Source: JBQTIU01 sp052387815 (GTDB lineage: Bacteria > Pseudomonadota > Alphaproteobacteria > CACIAM-22H2). Taken from it: DNA of 64,000 nucleotides. Of this stretch, positions 53,610 through 61,925 are shown in pieces. Location: contig JBQTIU010000057.1 of NCBI GenBank assembly GCA_052387815.1, positions 1 to 64,000 on the forward strand, given 5' to 3'. A model generated the notes under the pieces. That model did no database searches. It saw nothing but the letters and a program-made list of their open reading frames with translations, and was not told the DNA's origin. A program made the position numbers and the translations under genes. Position 1 is the first letter of the stretch. Each line of letters begins with the position of its first letter.

Positions 53610-54035
53610 ATGCCAGTCCAGGACGAAGCCAAGAAGAAATTCGGCGATTTCATCAAGCTCCAGACCATCGACGGCAAATTCATTACCCGCGAGGAGGAAA
53701 AGCAGATCCTCCAGGAAGGGGTGATGCGCTTCGATATCCCGCTCGAAGACGGGCGCGGGATCATGCTCGGGGTCGCCGCGGAGAACGGCTACATCCTGCA
53801 GCGCGACTGCGATCGCTCGATCGAGCAGATCCTGGAGCGCTTCGCGTCCAGGAAGGGATATATCAATGAAAAGGGGTTTGGCGATGCGGTCGCGATCTAC
53901 AAGAAGAAATCGATGGACTGCTTGCCCGAGCCGGAGGTGCGCAAGCAAGTCAAGAAACTCATGCAGGCCAAGGGTTGGAAGCCGCGGCGATCGGGCTGGG
54001 TTTTCCGCTCCAAGAAGTGGTACGCCAAGATTTAG
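53610..54035 (+). CDS. Uncharacterised 141-residue basic/acidic cytoplasmic protein
   Basis: This is a soluble protein with no signal peptide or membrane segment. It is charged and Lys-rich compared with its Ala-rich neighbours. It begins MPVQDEAKKKFGDFIKLQTI. It includes IPLEDGRGIMLGVAAENGYI near 43 and a basic C-terminus (AKGWKPRRSGWVFRSKKWYA). The clean AGGGAA ribosome-binding site and protein-like codon use support it. The C-terminal WKPRRSGWVFRSKKW could bind nucleic acid or a membrane surface. I recognise no family. It lies directly upstream of the MlaA-adaptor fusion gene, 125 bases away, in the same orientation. Confidence 0.7.
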   Translation: MPVQDEAKKKFGDFIKLQTIDGKFITREEEKQILQEGVMRFDIPLEDGRGIMLGVAAENGYILQRDCDRSIEQILERFASRKGYINEKGFGDAVAIYKKKSMDCLPEPEVRKQVKKLMQAKGWKPRRSGWVFRSKKWYAKI

Positions 54036-54160
54036 CGTCCGGCCCCGCGGCAAGAACGGCGACGCAAATTTTAGGAAATTTCCGACGCGCGTTGTGTTAG
54101 CATCCTGAACACGTAGGCCGAACGGCCCACCGATTGCGGCGGTACAGGGGGACGGACCAT

Positions 54161-56200
54161 ATGCCAGACCGCAAAGTCGTTTATTTCGGGCTCATTCTCG
54201 CCGCGCTTTTGTCCATCACGCCCGCGGCGCAGGCGCAAGACGACCGCCTCGAGCCGGTCAACCGGGCCGTCTACGAGGTGAACGCGCGACTCTACGAAGA
54301 GGTCATAAACCCGGCCGCCCGCTATTACCGGGACCACGTCCCGCCCTCGGTCAGGGCCGGAGTCTCGAACGTTTTCGCCAATCTGCGGGAACCGATGACG
54401 GCCCTCTACAGTCTGCTCGAAGGCGACTTCAAGAACACCGGCGCTGCCACGGCGCGGTTTGCCATCAACACCACGCTCGGCGTGGGCGGCATTTTCGATC
54501 CCGCCACCGAGATGGGGGTAACGAGCCGCCTGCGGCATGTCAAGCATGTGCTGTGCACCTACGGCGTGCCCGAGGGCGACTTCCTGGTCCTGCCAATCTA
54601 CGGACCCACCACCGTCCGCAACGCGGCGGGCGCGGTGTTCGAAGTGCTGATGATGGCGGACATGATCGGCAACATCTATTACCCGTTGGCCGCCGGCGAT
54701 TTGACCGTCATCCATTTGGACCGGACCGATCAACAGGACCTGATGGTCGACCCTTACGAACGCCAGAAGGAGAGATACAGGCAGTTGTACGGAACCGACT
54801 GCGGCGGCCCGGACCCGCACCGCCACGGGCCGGCGCCGCAATCCGCCGAGGTCCAAGAGCCGGCCGGCGATGCCGACCAGCGCGTGGCCGAGACCGCGCC
54901 GGCGCCAGCTTCGCACCAAGCGGACGACAGCAGCCCAGGGCCGGCGAGCGATGCCGCCATGGTCCCCGTGGCTTCGACCGCCGGCGGACCGCCCGCTGCC
55001 GATGCGGTTGGACCCACTCTGGTCGCCCATGCGCCCGCCGCCCAGCCGGTCATCGGCCTGGTTGGGCCGGAGGCCCCGCGGAGCGCTGCCGACGACAAGC
55101 CAACGGCCAACGGTTGCGCGCCCCCCGAGGCGGCCGCCGGGCGCAACGGCGGCGGCATCGTCAACGCCTCCTTCGCCGTGCCGCGCCATGGCGCCGTCAT
55201 GGACCGGCCGCGCCGGCTCGCCGACGGCAGCGTGTTCGTCCCCAAGCCGGCACAACGCCTGCTCGACATCCGCACCCAGCTCACCTGCGTGGCGGAGGTC
55301 CGTCAAGCGGTGCCATTGGCCGGCCAGGTGATCCCGGACCCGAACTGGAGCGGGCGGGTCCAGGCCAGCCAGGCCGGGCGCATGCACCCCGCCGAGACCG
55401 GCTTGCCCTACATCGGCATGCCGGTCACCCAGGGCCAGATCCTGGGCTACGTCAAGCCGGTCATCCCGAGCGCCGAGCGCGCCAACATCAAGGCCGAGAT
55501 CGCCCATCTGAGCAGCGAGATCCTGGTCGCCCGCCAGCGCCTGCAACAGTTCGAGGAGTTCTGGTTCGTTCCGTTCCGCAAGAGCAAGCTCGAAATTTCC
55601 CGCATCCAGCTCGAGGGCCTGCGCAAGCGGCGCCAACAGCTCATCCAGATGTTCTCGGAGCAGGAGGTCTTGCGGGCGCCGCGGGCGGGGGTGATCTCGG
55701 TCGCCGGCGTGGTGGCGGGCGAGATCGTCGACGCCCGCCATACCATCTTCGAGATCGTCGATCCCGCCAAGCTGTGGGTGGAAGCGATCGCCTTCGATCC
55801 CGACATGGTCAATGGAATCAAGGGCGCCTCGGCGGTGACGGCCGACGGGGTCGTCGTGCCCCTCATCCATGTCGGCAGCAGCCCGGCGATCCGCCATCAA
55901 GCCATCCCCTTGCGCTTCGCGGTCCGCGACGCGGTCCCGGGCTTGCGGGTCGGCCTGCCCTTGACGGTGCTGGTCGAAGGCCCGCGCAAGCTTGCCAGCA
56001 TCGTGCTGTCGCAGGACAGCGTCGTCAAATCCGCCGGCGGCGAAACCATCGTCTGGCATCACGTCGCGGCCGAGCGCTTCGAGCCCGTTTCGGTGCGCGT
56101 CCAGCCGCATGACGGAAACACCATGCTCGTCGTCGCCGGGCTTGGCCCCGAGATGAGGATCGTCGCCCAGGGTGCGGGCCTTTTGAACCAGGTGCGCTGA
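54161..56200 (+). CDS. Fusion of MlaA (VacJ) domain and CusB/HlyD-type RND adaptor
   Basis: This is a 679-residue protein. Signal peptide 1-26 ends AAQA-Q, with no lipobox Cys. Residues 27-210 are an MlaA/VacJ domain (DDRLEPVNRAVYEVNARLYE, NVFANLREPMTALYSLLEGD, RFAINTTLGVGGIFDPATEM, VLCTYGVPEGDFLVLPIYGP, VDPYERQKERYRQLY). Residues 211-340 are a Pro/Ala-rich linker. Residues 341-679 are a membrane-fusion adaptor: FVPKPAQRLLDIRT, lipoyl half GLPYIGMPVTQGQILGYVKP, a coiled-coil hairpin (437-500), lipoyl half VLRAPRAGVISVAGVVAGEI, then barrel. MlaA works at the outer membrane in phospholipid transport; adaptors bridge RND pumps to an outer-membrane channel. The frame is continuous. The RND pump follows at 56942. 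AGGGGG precedes the ATG. Confidence 0.93.
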   Translation: MPDRKVVYFGLILAALLSITPAAQAQDDRLEPVNRAVYEVNARLYEEVINPAARYYRDHVPPSVRAGVSNVFANLREPMTALYSLLEGDFKNTGAATARFAINTTLGVGGIFDPATEMGVTSRLRHVKHVLCTYGVPEGDFLVLPIYGPTTVRNAAGAVFEVLMMADMIGNIYYPLAAGDLTVIHLDRTDQQDLMVDPYERQKERYRQLYGTDCGGPDPHRHGPAPQSAEVQEPAGDADQRVAETAPAPASHQADDSSPGPASDAAMVPVASTAGGPPAADAVGPTLVAHAPAAQPVIGLVGPEAPRSAADDKPTANGCAPPEAAAGRNGGGIVNASFAVPRHGAVMDRPRRLADGSVFVPKPAQRLLDIRTQLTCVAEVRQAVPLAGQVIPDPNWSGRVQASQAGRMHPAETGLPYIGMPVTQGQILGYVKPVIPSAERANIKAEIAHLSSEILVARQRLQQFEEFWFVPFRKSKLEISRIQLEGLRKRRQQLIQMFSEQEVLRAPRAGVISVAGVVAGEIVDARHTIFEIVDPAKLWVEAIAFDPDMVNGIKGASAVTADGVVVPLIHVGSSPAIRHQAIPLRFAVRDAVPGLRVGLPLTVLVEGPRKLASIVLSQDSVVKSAGGETIVWHHVAAERFEPVSVRVQPHDGNTMLVVAGLGPEMRIVAQGAGLLNQVR

Positions 56201-56207
56201 CGCCGCC

Positions 56208-56903
56208 ATGACTTTTCTCCGATCGGTCCCAGTTGCGAGACGCTCGCCGGCGGCAACCCCGCATGCGGGCGTGTGCGGTTGCCTCATTGCCGCGACCGCG
56301 CTTGCGGCCGCGCTGTGGGCGGCGCCCCTTTTCGCCCACCAGGGGCACGCCCACGGACAGCGGCTGGAACCGATTCCGGCCGACCTCGCCGCGCCGCGAG
56401 CCGAGGCGCGCTCGGATGACTTCGAACTGGTCGCGGTGGCGGCCGACGGGAAACTGGTGATCTATATCGACCGCTTGGCCGGCAACCGGCCCGTGGCCGG
56501 AGCCGAGGTCGGCCTTTCGATCGACGGCTTTCAAGTGCCGACCGAGGAAGCGGACGAGGGCACCTATGTCGCCGCCGGATGGGCACCGCGCCCCGGCCGG
56601 CACAATCTGATCGTGGCGGTGGTCGCCGGCGAGTCGAGCGATCTCTTGACGACGACGCTCGACATTCCGGCGTTCGGCGCGGCGGGTGGTGCCGCGGCTG
56701 GGGTCGAGGGCGGATGGGCGCTCGCGCTCGCCATCGCCCTGATGCTCGCCGCCCTGACCCTGGTCGTCTCGCAATCGAGGCTCCTCGATCGGCTGCGCGC
56801 GGCCTTTGCGCCGGCATCGCAACCGAGCCCAGCGCCGCCCGACGCCCGCCGCGATGAGGCGGCGGAGCCGATCCGGCTCGACGGGCGCCGGCGGCGAGCC
56901 TGA
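56208..56903 (+). CDS. Periplasmic protein with C-terminal membrane anchor, RND-associated
   Basis: This is a 231-residue protein lying seven bases after the fusion gene. The signal peptide (CLIAATALAAALWAAPLFAH) leaves a mature N-terminus rich in His (HQGHAHG), a possible metal site. Residues 70-150 form a beta-rich domain (AVAADGKLVIYIDRLAGNRP, FQVPTEEADEGTYVAAGWAP), similar in pattern to CopC/FixH-like or carboxypeptidase-regulatory domains. A C-terminal helix (GWALALAIALMLAALTLVVS) anchors it. Such proteins are often found just before heavy-metal RND permeases. The precise role is unknown. Confidence 0.75.
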   Translation: MTFLRSVPVARRSPAATPHAGVCGCLIAATALAAALWAAPLFAHQGHAHGQRLEPIPADLAAPRAEARSDDFELVAVAADGKLVIYIDRLAGNRPVAGAEVGLSIDGFQVPTEEADEGTYVAAGWAPRPGRHNLIVAVVAGESSDLLTTTLDIPAFGAAGGAAAGVEGGWALALAIALMLAALTLVVSQSRLLDRLRAAFAPASQPSPAPPDARRDEAAEPIRLDGRRRRA

Positions 56904-56941
56904 TGGCGCGCGCCATCCGGCTTTAGCCCAAGCAGGCGTCG

Positions 56942-59900
56942 ATGTTCCGAACCGTTGTCAACGCCAGCCTTCGCAACCGCCTGTTCGTCCTCGCCGCGAG
57001 CGCGATTCTCATCGTCTACGGCGCCTATACGCTCAAAGGGCTGCCGGTCGACGTCTTTCCCGATCTCAACAAGCCGATCGTCGTGCTGTTGACCGAGGCC
57101 GGCGGCCTGGCGCCGGAAGAGGTCGAGCTCCTGGTCTCGTTTCCGATCGAGACGTCGATGGCCGGCATGCCGGGCGTCACCCGGGTGCGCAGCGTGTCGG
57201 GCGTGGGCTTGTCGATCGTCTTCGTCGAATTCGCCTGGGGCACGGACATTTACCGGAACCGCCAGCTCGTCGCCGAGCGGTTGTCGCTGGTCCGCGAGCG
57301 ATTGCCGCGCAACGTGTCGCCGGTCATGGGGCCGATCTCCTCGATCATGGGCGAGATCATGCTGATTGCCATGACCAGCGAAACCGCAAGCCCGATGGCC
57401 GTGCGCGAGCTCGCCGACTGGGTGGTCCGGCCCCGGTTGCTGACCATTCCCGGCGTCGCCCAGGTGATCCCGATCGGCGGCGAGGTCCGCCAGTACCGCG
57501 TGACCCCGGACCCCATCGCGATGCGCCGGCTCGATGTCAGCTTGGAGCAGGTGGAGCGGGCGCTGGCGCAGTTCGGGACCAACACGGGGGGCGGCTTCGT
57601 CGACCAGCACGCGCGCGAATTCCTGATCCGCAACATCGGCCGCACCTCGCGGCTCGAGGATCTGCGCACGCTCGTTATCGGCTCCCGCCAGCACGAACCG
57701 ATCCTCCTGCGGCACGTCGCGGCCGTCGACTTCGCCCCGCGCTACAAGCGGGGCGAGGCGGGCTTCATGGGCCGCCCGGCGGTCATCGTCAGCATCCAGA
57801 AACAGCCGGGCGCCAACACCATCCACTTGACGCGCGAGATCGAGGCGGCGCTTGCCGACCTCGCCGCCCATTTGCCGGAAGGCGTGCGCGTCACCGACAT
57901 CCTGTTCCGGCAGGCCGACTTCATTTCCGCCTCCATCGCCAACGTCGAGACGGTGCTGAAGGAAGCCGCGATCATCGTCGCCGTCGTGCTGTTTCTGTTC
58001 CTGCTGAACGCGCGCACGACCCTGATCTCGCTCGCCGCCTTGCCGGTCTCGATCCTGATCACGATCGTCGTGTTCAGCTATTTCGGGCTGTCGATCAACA
58101 CCATGACGCTGGGCGGGCTTGCCATCGCCATCGGCGAGCTGGTGGACGATGCGGTGGTCGGCGTCGAGAACGTGTTCCGCCGGCTGCGCCAGAACCGCCA
58201 GCGCGCCAGCCCGTCGAGCAGCCTCCAGGTCATCGCCGAGGCCTCGCAGGAGGTCCGCTCCAGCATCATCTACGCGACCCTGATCGTCATCCTGGTGTTC
58301 GTGCCGCTGTTCGCCCTGCCGGGCATCGAGGGGCGGCTGTTCGCCCCCTTGGGCGTCGCCTATATCGTCTCGATCCTGGCCAGCCTGCTGACCTCGATCA
58401 CGCTCACGCCGGTGCTCTGCTACTATTTGCTGCCGCGCATGAAACGCCTCGAGCGGCCGGAGCCGTTCCTGGTCGCGCATCTCAAGCGCGCCTACGGCCG
58501 GGCGGTTAACCGGGCGCTCGACCGCCCGCGGCCGCTCGTCCTGGTCGCGGGCGCCGCGGTGGCCATGGCCACGATCGCGCTTCCCTTCCTGCCGCGCGCC
58601 TTCCTGCCGCCGTTCAACGAGGGGACGCTGACCGTCAACGTCCTCCTGGACCCGGGCATTTCGCTCGCCGAATCGAGCCGCATCGGCGCCATCGCCGAGC
58701 GCCTCATCCTGCAGGTCCCGGAGGTCAAGCTGGTCGGCCGGCGGACCGGCCGGGCCGAGCTCGACGAGCATGCCGAGGGCGTCCATTACGGCGAGATCGA
58801 GGTCGATCTCAAACGGTCGCATCGCGGCCGCGCCGAGGTCCTCCGGGACGTCCGCGCCCGGCTCGCGGTCCTGCCCGTGGCGGTCAACGTCGGCCAGCCG
58901 ATCTCGCACCGCCTGGACCACATGCTCTCGGGCGTGCGGGCCGAGGTGGCGCTGAAGATTTTCGGCGACGATCTGGAGACGCTCCGCCGCCTCGCCGCGA
59001 CCCTGGAGGCTCGACTTCAGCGCATTCCCGGGCTCACCGACTTGGCGATCGAGAAGCAAACGACCATCCCGCAATTGCAGGTGCGGGTGGACTACGACCG
59101 CGCCCGGATCTTCGGGGCGCAGCCGGCGGCGGTGACCGAAGCGCTCGAAGGCCTCTCCCACGGGCGTACCGTCTCGCAGGTCATCGAGGGGGCGCGGCGC
59201 TTCGACGTCGTCCTGCGCCTGTCCGATACCGACCGCACGACCGAGCGCCTCGCCAGGCTCCTGGCCGAGACGCCGATGGGAAGGGTCCCGCTCATGACCT
59301 TCGCCGCGGTCGAGAACAGCGAGGGCCCGAACCAGATCCTGCGCGAGAACGGGCGCCGGCGCATCGTCATCATGGCCAACAGCGACGGCTCCGACCTATC
59401 GGCCATCGTCCGCGCCATGCGGGCGGAGATCGCCGCCACGCCCCTGCCGCCCGGCTACTTCACCGGCATCGAGGGATCGTTCCAGGCGCAAGAGCAAGCG
59501 ACGGCCCTCATCTCCCTCCTGTCGCTGATCTCGCTCATGCTGATCTTCCTCGTCCTCTACAGCCGCTATCGCTCCACGGTCCTGTCGCTCATCATCATGG
59601 TCAACGTGCCGTTGGCGCTGGTCGGCGGCGTCGCCGCGCTGTGGATCGCCGGGCAGCCCTTATCGGTGGCGAGCATGATCGGCTTCATCACCTTGGCCGG
59701 TATTTCCGCCCGCAACGGCATCCTCAAGATCAGCCACTACATCAACCTGGCGCTGCACGAGGGCGAGGTCTTCGGCCGGCAGCTCATCGTGCGCGGCAGC
59801 CAGGAGCGGCTGCTGCCCGTGCTCATGACCGCGCTGTCGGCGGGCCTGGCGCTCATTCCGCTGATGATCGGCGCCGATGCGCCCGGCAAGGAAATCCTGC

Positions 59901-60052
59901 ATCCGGTGGCGATCGTGATCTTCGGCGGGCTGATCAGCTCGACCTTGCTCGATGCGCTCCTGACGCCTGCCCTGTTCCAGCGGTTCGGCGAGCGGCCGCT
60001 CGCCCATCTTCTCGCGGGCCAGAGCCCCTTGATGCCGGCCGAGGCCTACTGA
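56942..60052 (+). CDS. HME-type RND efflux permease (CusA/CzcA-like)
   Basis: This is a 1036-residue inner-membrane proton antiporter. The start MFRTVVNASLRNRLFVLAAS is canonical. Twelve hydrophobic segments fall into two halves, each with a large periplasmic loop. The TM4 proton-relay region is LGGLAIAIGELVDDAVVGVE, with Asp402 and Asp403. VGRRTGRAELDEHAEGVHYG is the HME family loop signature. The three-Met copper relay of CusA is not obvious by eye, so the cargo may not be Cu(I). It follows the MlaA-adaptor fusion and a His-rich protein. No CusC/TolC channel gene occurs in the window. Confidence 0.93.
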   Translation: MFRTVVNASLRNRLFVLAASAILIVYGAYTLKGLPVDVFPDLNKPIVVLLTEAGGLAPEEVELLVSFPIETSMAGMPGVTRVRSVSGVGLSIVFVEFAWGTDIYRNRQLVAERLSLVRERLPRNVSPVMGPISSIMGEIMLIAMTSETASPMAVRELADWVVRPRLLTIPGVAQVIPIGGEVRQYRVTPDPIAMRRLDVSLEQVERALAQFGTNTGGGFVDQHAREFLIRNIGRTSRLEDLRTLVIGSRQHEPILLRHVAAVDFAPRYKRGEAGFMGRPAVIVSIQKQPGANTIHLTREIEAALADLAAHLPEGVRVTDILFRQADFISASIANVETVLKEAAIIVAVVLFLFLLNARTTLISLAALPVSILITIVVFSYFGLSINTMTLGGLAIAIGELVDDAVVGVENVFRRLRQNRQRASPSSSLQVIAEASQEVRSSIIYATLIVILVFVPLFALPGIEGRLFAPLGVAYIVSILASLLTSITLTPVLCYYLLPRMKRLERPEPFLVAHLKRAYGRAVNRALDRPRPLVLVAGAAVAMATIALPFLPRAFLPPFNEGTLTVNVLLDPGISLAESSRIGAIAERLILQVPEVKLVGRRTGRAELDEHAEGVHYGEIEVDLKRSHRGRAEVLRDVRARLAVLPVAVNVGQPISHRLDHMLSGVRAEVALKIFGDDLETLRRLAATLEARLQRIPGLTDLAIEKQTTIPQLQVRVDYDRARIFGAQPAAVTEALEGLSHGRTVSQVIEGARRFDVVLRLSDTDRTTERLARLLAETPMGRVPLMTFAAVENSEGPNQILRENGRRRIVIMANSDGSDLSAIVRAMRAEIAATPLPPGYFTGIEGSFQAQEQATALISLLSLISLMLIFLVLYSRYRSTVLSLIIMVNVPLALVGGVAALWIAGQPLSVASMIGFITLAGISARNGILKISHYINLALHEGEVFGRQLIVRGSQERLLPVLMTALSAGLALIPLMIGADAPGKEILHPVAIVIFGGLISSTLLDALLTPALFQRFGERPLAHLLAGQSPLMPAEAY

Positions 60053-60066
60053 CCCTGGGGGATGAG

Positions 60067-60453
60067 ATGATCCGGTGGATCGCGCTGTGGTTCGGGGTCC
60101 TCGCGTTCGCGGTTGCACCGGGGCTGGCGCACGACCAGCCGGCGACGGGACCCAACGGCGGACCCGTCGCGGACTTCGCCGGCAACCACATGGAACTCGT
60201 CGTCGCCGACGGTCTGGTGACGATCTATCTCACCGATGCCAACGCGAAGGCGATCGACGCCAAGGGCGCCAGCGCCAGCGCCGTGGTGCTCGCCAACAAG
60301 AAGCAAGAAATGGTCCCGCTCGCGCACGTCAAGGCCAACATGATGCAGGGCAAGGGCGGCTTCCTCGCCGCCAAGGACCTGCGGGTGGTGGTGTCGATCG
60401 CCCTGCCGGGCAAAAGTCCGGCCCAAATCCGCTTCGCCGACATCGTCAAATGA
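60067..60453 (+). CDS. Small periplasmic protein, RND-associated
   Basis: This is a 128-residue secreted protein: signal peptide LWFGVLAFAVAPGLA-HDQ, then PATGPNGGPVADFAGNHMEL, VVADGLVTIYLTDANAKAID and a beta-rich remainder ending in IRFADIVK. His and Met residues at the mature N-terminus and HMEL motif could bind metal. It begins 14 bases after the RND stop, with GATGAG before the ATG. Similar small proteins accompany many heavy-metal RND loci. The function is not established. Confidence 0.75.
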   Translation: MIRWIALWFGVLAFAVAPGLAHDQPATGPNGGPVADFAGNHMELVVADGLVTIYLTDANAKAIDAKGASASAVVLANKKQEMVPLAHVKANMMQGKGGFLAAKDLRVVVSIALPGKSPAQIRFADIVK

Positions 60454-60525
60454 CGGCCGCGCGCCGGTTGCCGGCCACCCAGTCGCAAGGGTATACTGTA
60501 ACCGCCCGGGATCGAGGAGGCTGGC

Positions 60526-60708
60526 ATGGGATTCCTGTATATCGCGGCGCTCGTGGTGGCGGTCGACTTCGTCGCCAATGTGTCGGCGGAGTTCATCGCC
60601 GAAGTGTTCGGGGAATACCTCAACTCCGTGGCTCTAGACTGGTTCATGGCGGGCGTGGAGAAGAAGCTTGAACCGGAGTTGGACATCGACCTCGAATCCC
60701 TCGAATAG
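60526..60708 (+). CDS. 60-residue membrane-associated protein
   Basis: This is a short protein, MGFLYIAALVVAVDFVANVS then AEFIAEVFGEYLNSVALDWF, with one hydrophobic N-terminal helix and an acidic tail (EKKLEPELDIDLESLE). A GAGGAGG ribosome-binding site precedes it. It ends seven bases before the second mlaA-like gene, so the two are likely coupled. Family unknown. Confidence 0.65.
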   Translation: MGFLYIAALVVAVDFVANVSAEFIAEVFGEYLNSVALDWFMAGVEKKLEPELDIDLESLE

Positions 60709-60714
60709 CTCGCC

Positions 60715-61449
60715 GTGCGCATCCGGCTTCATCGCCGACGCCCCGCGACGCGCCTAAGAGGCCATACCCCCTTGCGCAAAGGCAAAGCAAAGCTCCTCGG
60801 CTGGATCGTCGCCTGGGCGTGTCTGTTTCCACCCGCCGCGCTCGCCGGCAACGATCCCCTCGAGCCTGTGAACCGGTTGACGTTCGGGTTCAACGCCTAT
60901 TTCCAGGCGAGCGTTCTCGACCCGGTCACCGATTTTTACCGGTCCAATACGACGCCCGAGGTCCGCGGCGGCATCCACAATTTCTTCTCGAATTTGCGCG
61001 AGTCGCTCACCATCGTCAGCAGCCTCCTCGAGGGCGACGCGGCGAATGCCGGGAATGCCGCCGCCCGGTTCGTCATCAACACCTTCGAAGGTCTCGGCGG
61101 CGTCTACGACACGGCGAGCGCGCGCGGTTTCGAGCTCCGGCCCCGCGACCTCGGCCAGGTCTTCTGCGCCTGGGGCCTGCCGGCGGGTCCGTATGTCGTG
61201 CTGCCCGTGCTCGGCCCGTCGACGGCGCGCGACGCGGCGGCGCTGTTCATAACCCTCGGCACCTCTTATTACCTGCTCGGCAATATCTACATCCCGTATC
61301 GCGTCAGCGATATCGTGGAAACCTACACCCACAACCGCGACACGGTGCGGATGATCGACGAGGGCGCGATCGACGTTTACGCCGTTCGCAGGAGCGCCTA
61401 TGAGCAGGTCCGGCTGCCGGAGTGTCCGGTCAACGGCAACGGATGGTGA
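60715..61449 (+). CDS. Free-standing MlaA/VacJ-family protein
   Basis: This is a 244-residue protein. The MlaA domain spans about 46-225: NDPLEPVNRLTFGFNAYFQA, NFFSNLRESLTIVSSLLEGD, RFVINTFEGLGGVYDTASAR, CAWGLPAGPYVVLPVLGPST. Canonical MlaA is a lipoprotein; here the signal region (LLGWIVAWACLFPPAALAG) has a Cys but in a poor lipobox context (VAWAC), so ordinary cleavage after ALA is as likely. The start is a GTG at 60715, and a TTG 19 codons later is possible. It is a paralogue of the N-terminal half of the fusion at 54161-56200. No mlaBCDEF genes are nearby. Confidence 0.9.
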   Translation: MRIRLHRRRPATRLRGHTPLRKGKAKLLGWIVAWACLFPPAALAGNDPLEPVNRLTFGFNAYFQASVLDPVTDFYRSNTTPEVRGGIHNFFSNLRESLTIVSSLLEGDAANAGNAAARFVINTFEGLGGVYDTASARGFELRPRDLGQVFCAWGLPAGPYVVLPVLGPSTARDAAALFITLGTSYYLLGNIYIPYRVSDIVETYTHNRDTVRMIDEGAIDVYAVRRSAYEQVRLPECPVNGNGW

Positions 61450-61489
61450 GGCGACCCACCGGCACCATCCACTTGGAGGAGGAGAACCC

Positions 61490-61819
61490 ATGCGCAGGAT
61501 CGTCTTCATCGCCCTCGTCGCCCTGATCGCGCTCCTTCCCACTGGCGCGGGGGCCCAGCAGCGGGCCCAGCCGGAGGCGAGCACTGCCTTCCTCGGCATG
61601 ACCCCGGGCCAGGCGCTGGCCGTCGGGGTCGGCATAGTTGCCGGCGCCGTGGTCCTCAACGCGCTCATGCCCGGCCCTTGGTTCATGGGAACCGGCTTGA
61701 CGACCGCCGTCGGCGGGCTGGCCGGGGCATTGATCGGCAACTGGACCTACTGGTGGGTGAAGGAGCCGGCCCCGCGCGCCGGCGTACGCGGCGCGGCCGC
61801 CGTCGAGCGGGAAGCGTAA
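61490..61819 (+). CDS. Small membrane protein with glycine-rich hairpin
   Basis: This is a 109-residue protein: signal peptide MRRIVFIALVALIALLPTGA, then two Gly/Ala-rich hydrophobic segments (ALAVGVGIVAGAVVLNALM and GLTTAVGGLAGALIGNWTYW). A strong GGAGGAGGAG site precedes the ATG. It is the last gene of the plus-strand RND/MlaA block, 40 bases after the MlaA stop. The glycine-zipper pattern resembles envelope lipoprotein cores, but there is no lipobox. Family unknown. Confidence 0.7.
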   Translation: MRRIVFIALVALIALLPTGAGAQQRAQPEASTAFLGMTPGQALAVGVGIVAGAVVLNALMPGPWFMGTGLTTAVGGLAGALIGNWTYWWVKEPAPRAGVRGAAAVEREA

Positions 61820-61820
61820 T

Positions 61821-61885
61821 AGGGGTGAGGCAACGCCGGTCTTGAGAGCCGCCCGCGGGCCGGTTTCAAACCGGCCCCCACAAGA
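61821..61885. repeat. Family A palindromic repeat between convergent genes
   Basis: GGGCCGGTTTCAAACCGGCC (61857 on) is a perfect palindrome with the same core as the repeats at 39893 and 49852. It lies between the small membrane protein and the multicopper oxidase gene and may act as a bidirectional transcription end. Confidence 0.7.
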
Positions 61886-61925
61886 GGATCGGCATCGGGC
61901 GCGCCTTCCGCCGCCCCTCGCACCT

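Noticed and set aside
54161..56200. The MlaA-adaptor fusion as a frameshift artefact
   Set aside because: Both domains and the 130-residue linker lie in one uninterrupted frame, with a single signal peptide and a single ribosome-binding site; an error would have to create the whole linker frame.
56942..60052. A complete CusCFBA copper efflux system
   Set aside because: CusC and CusF homologues are absent from the window, and the CusA Met triad is not evident; only HME-type relatedness is claimed.
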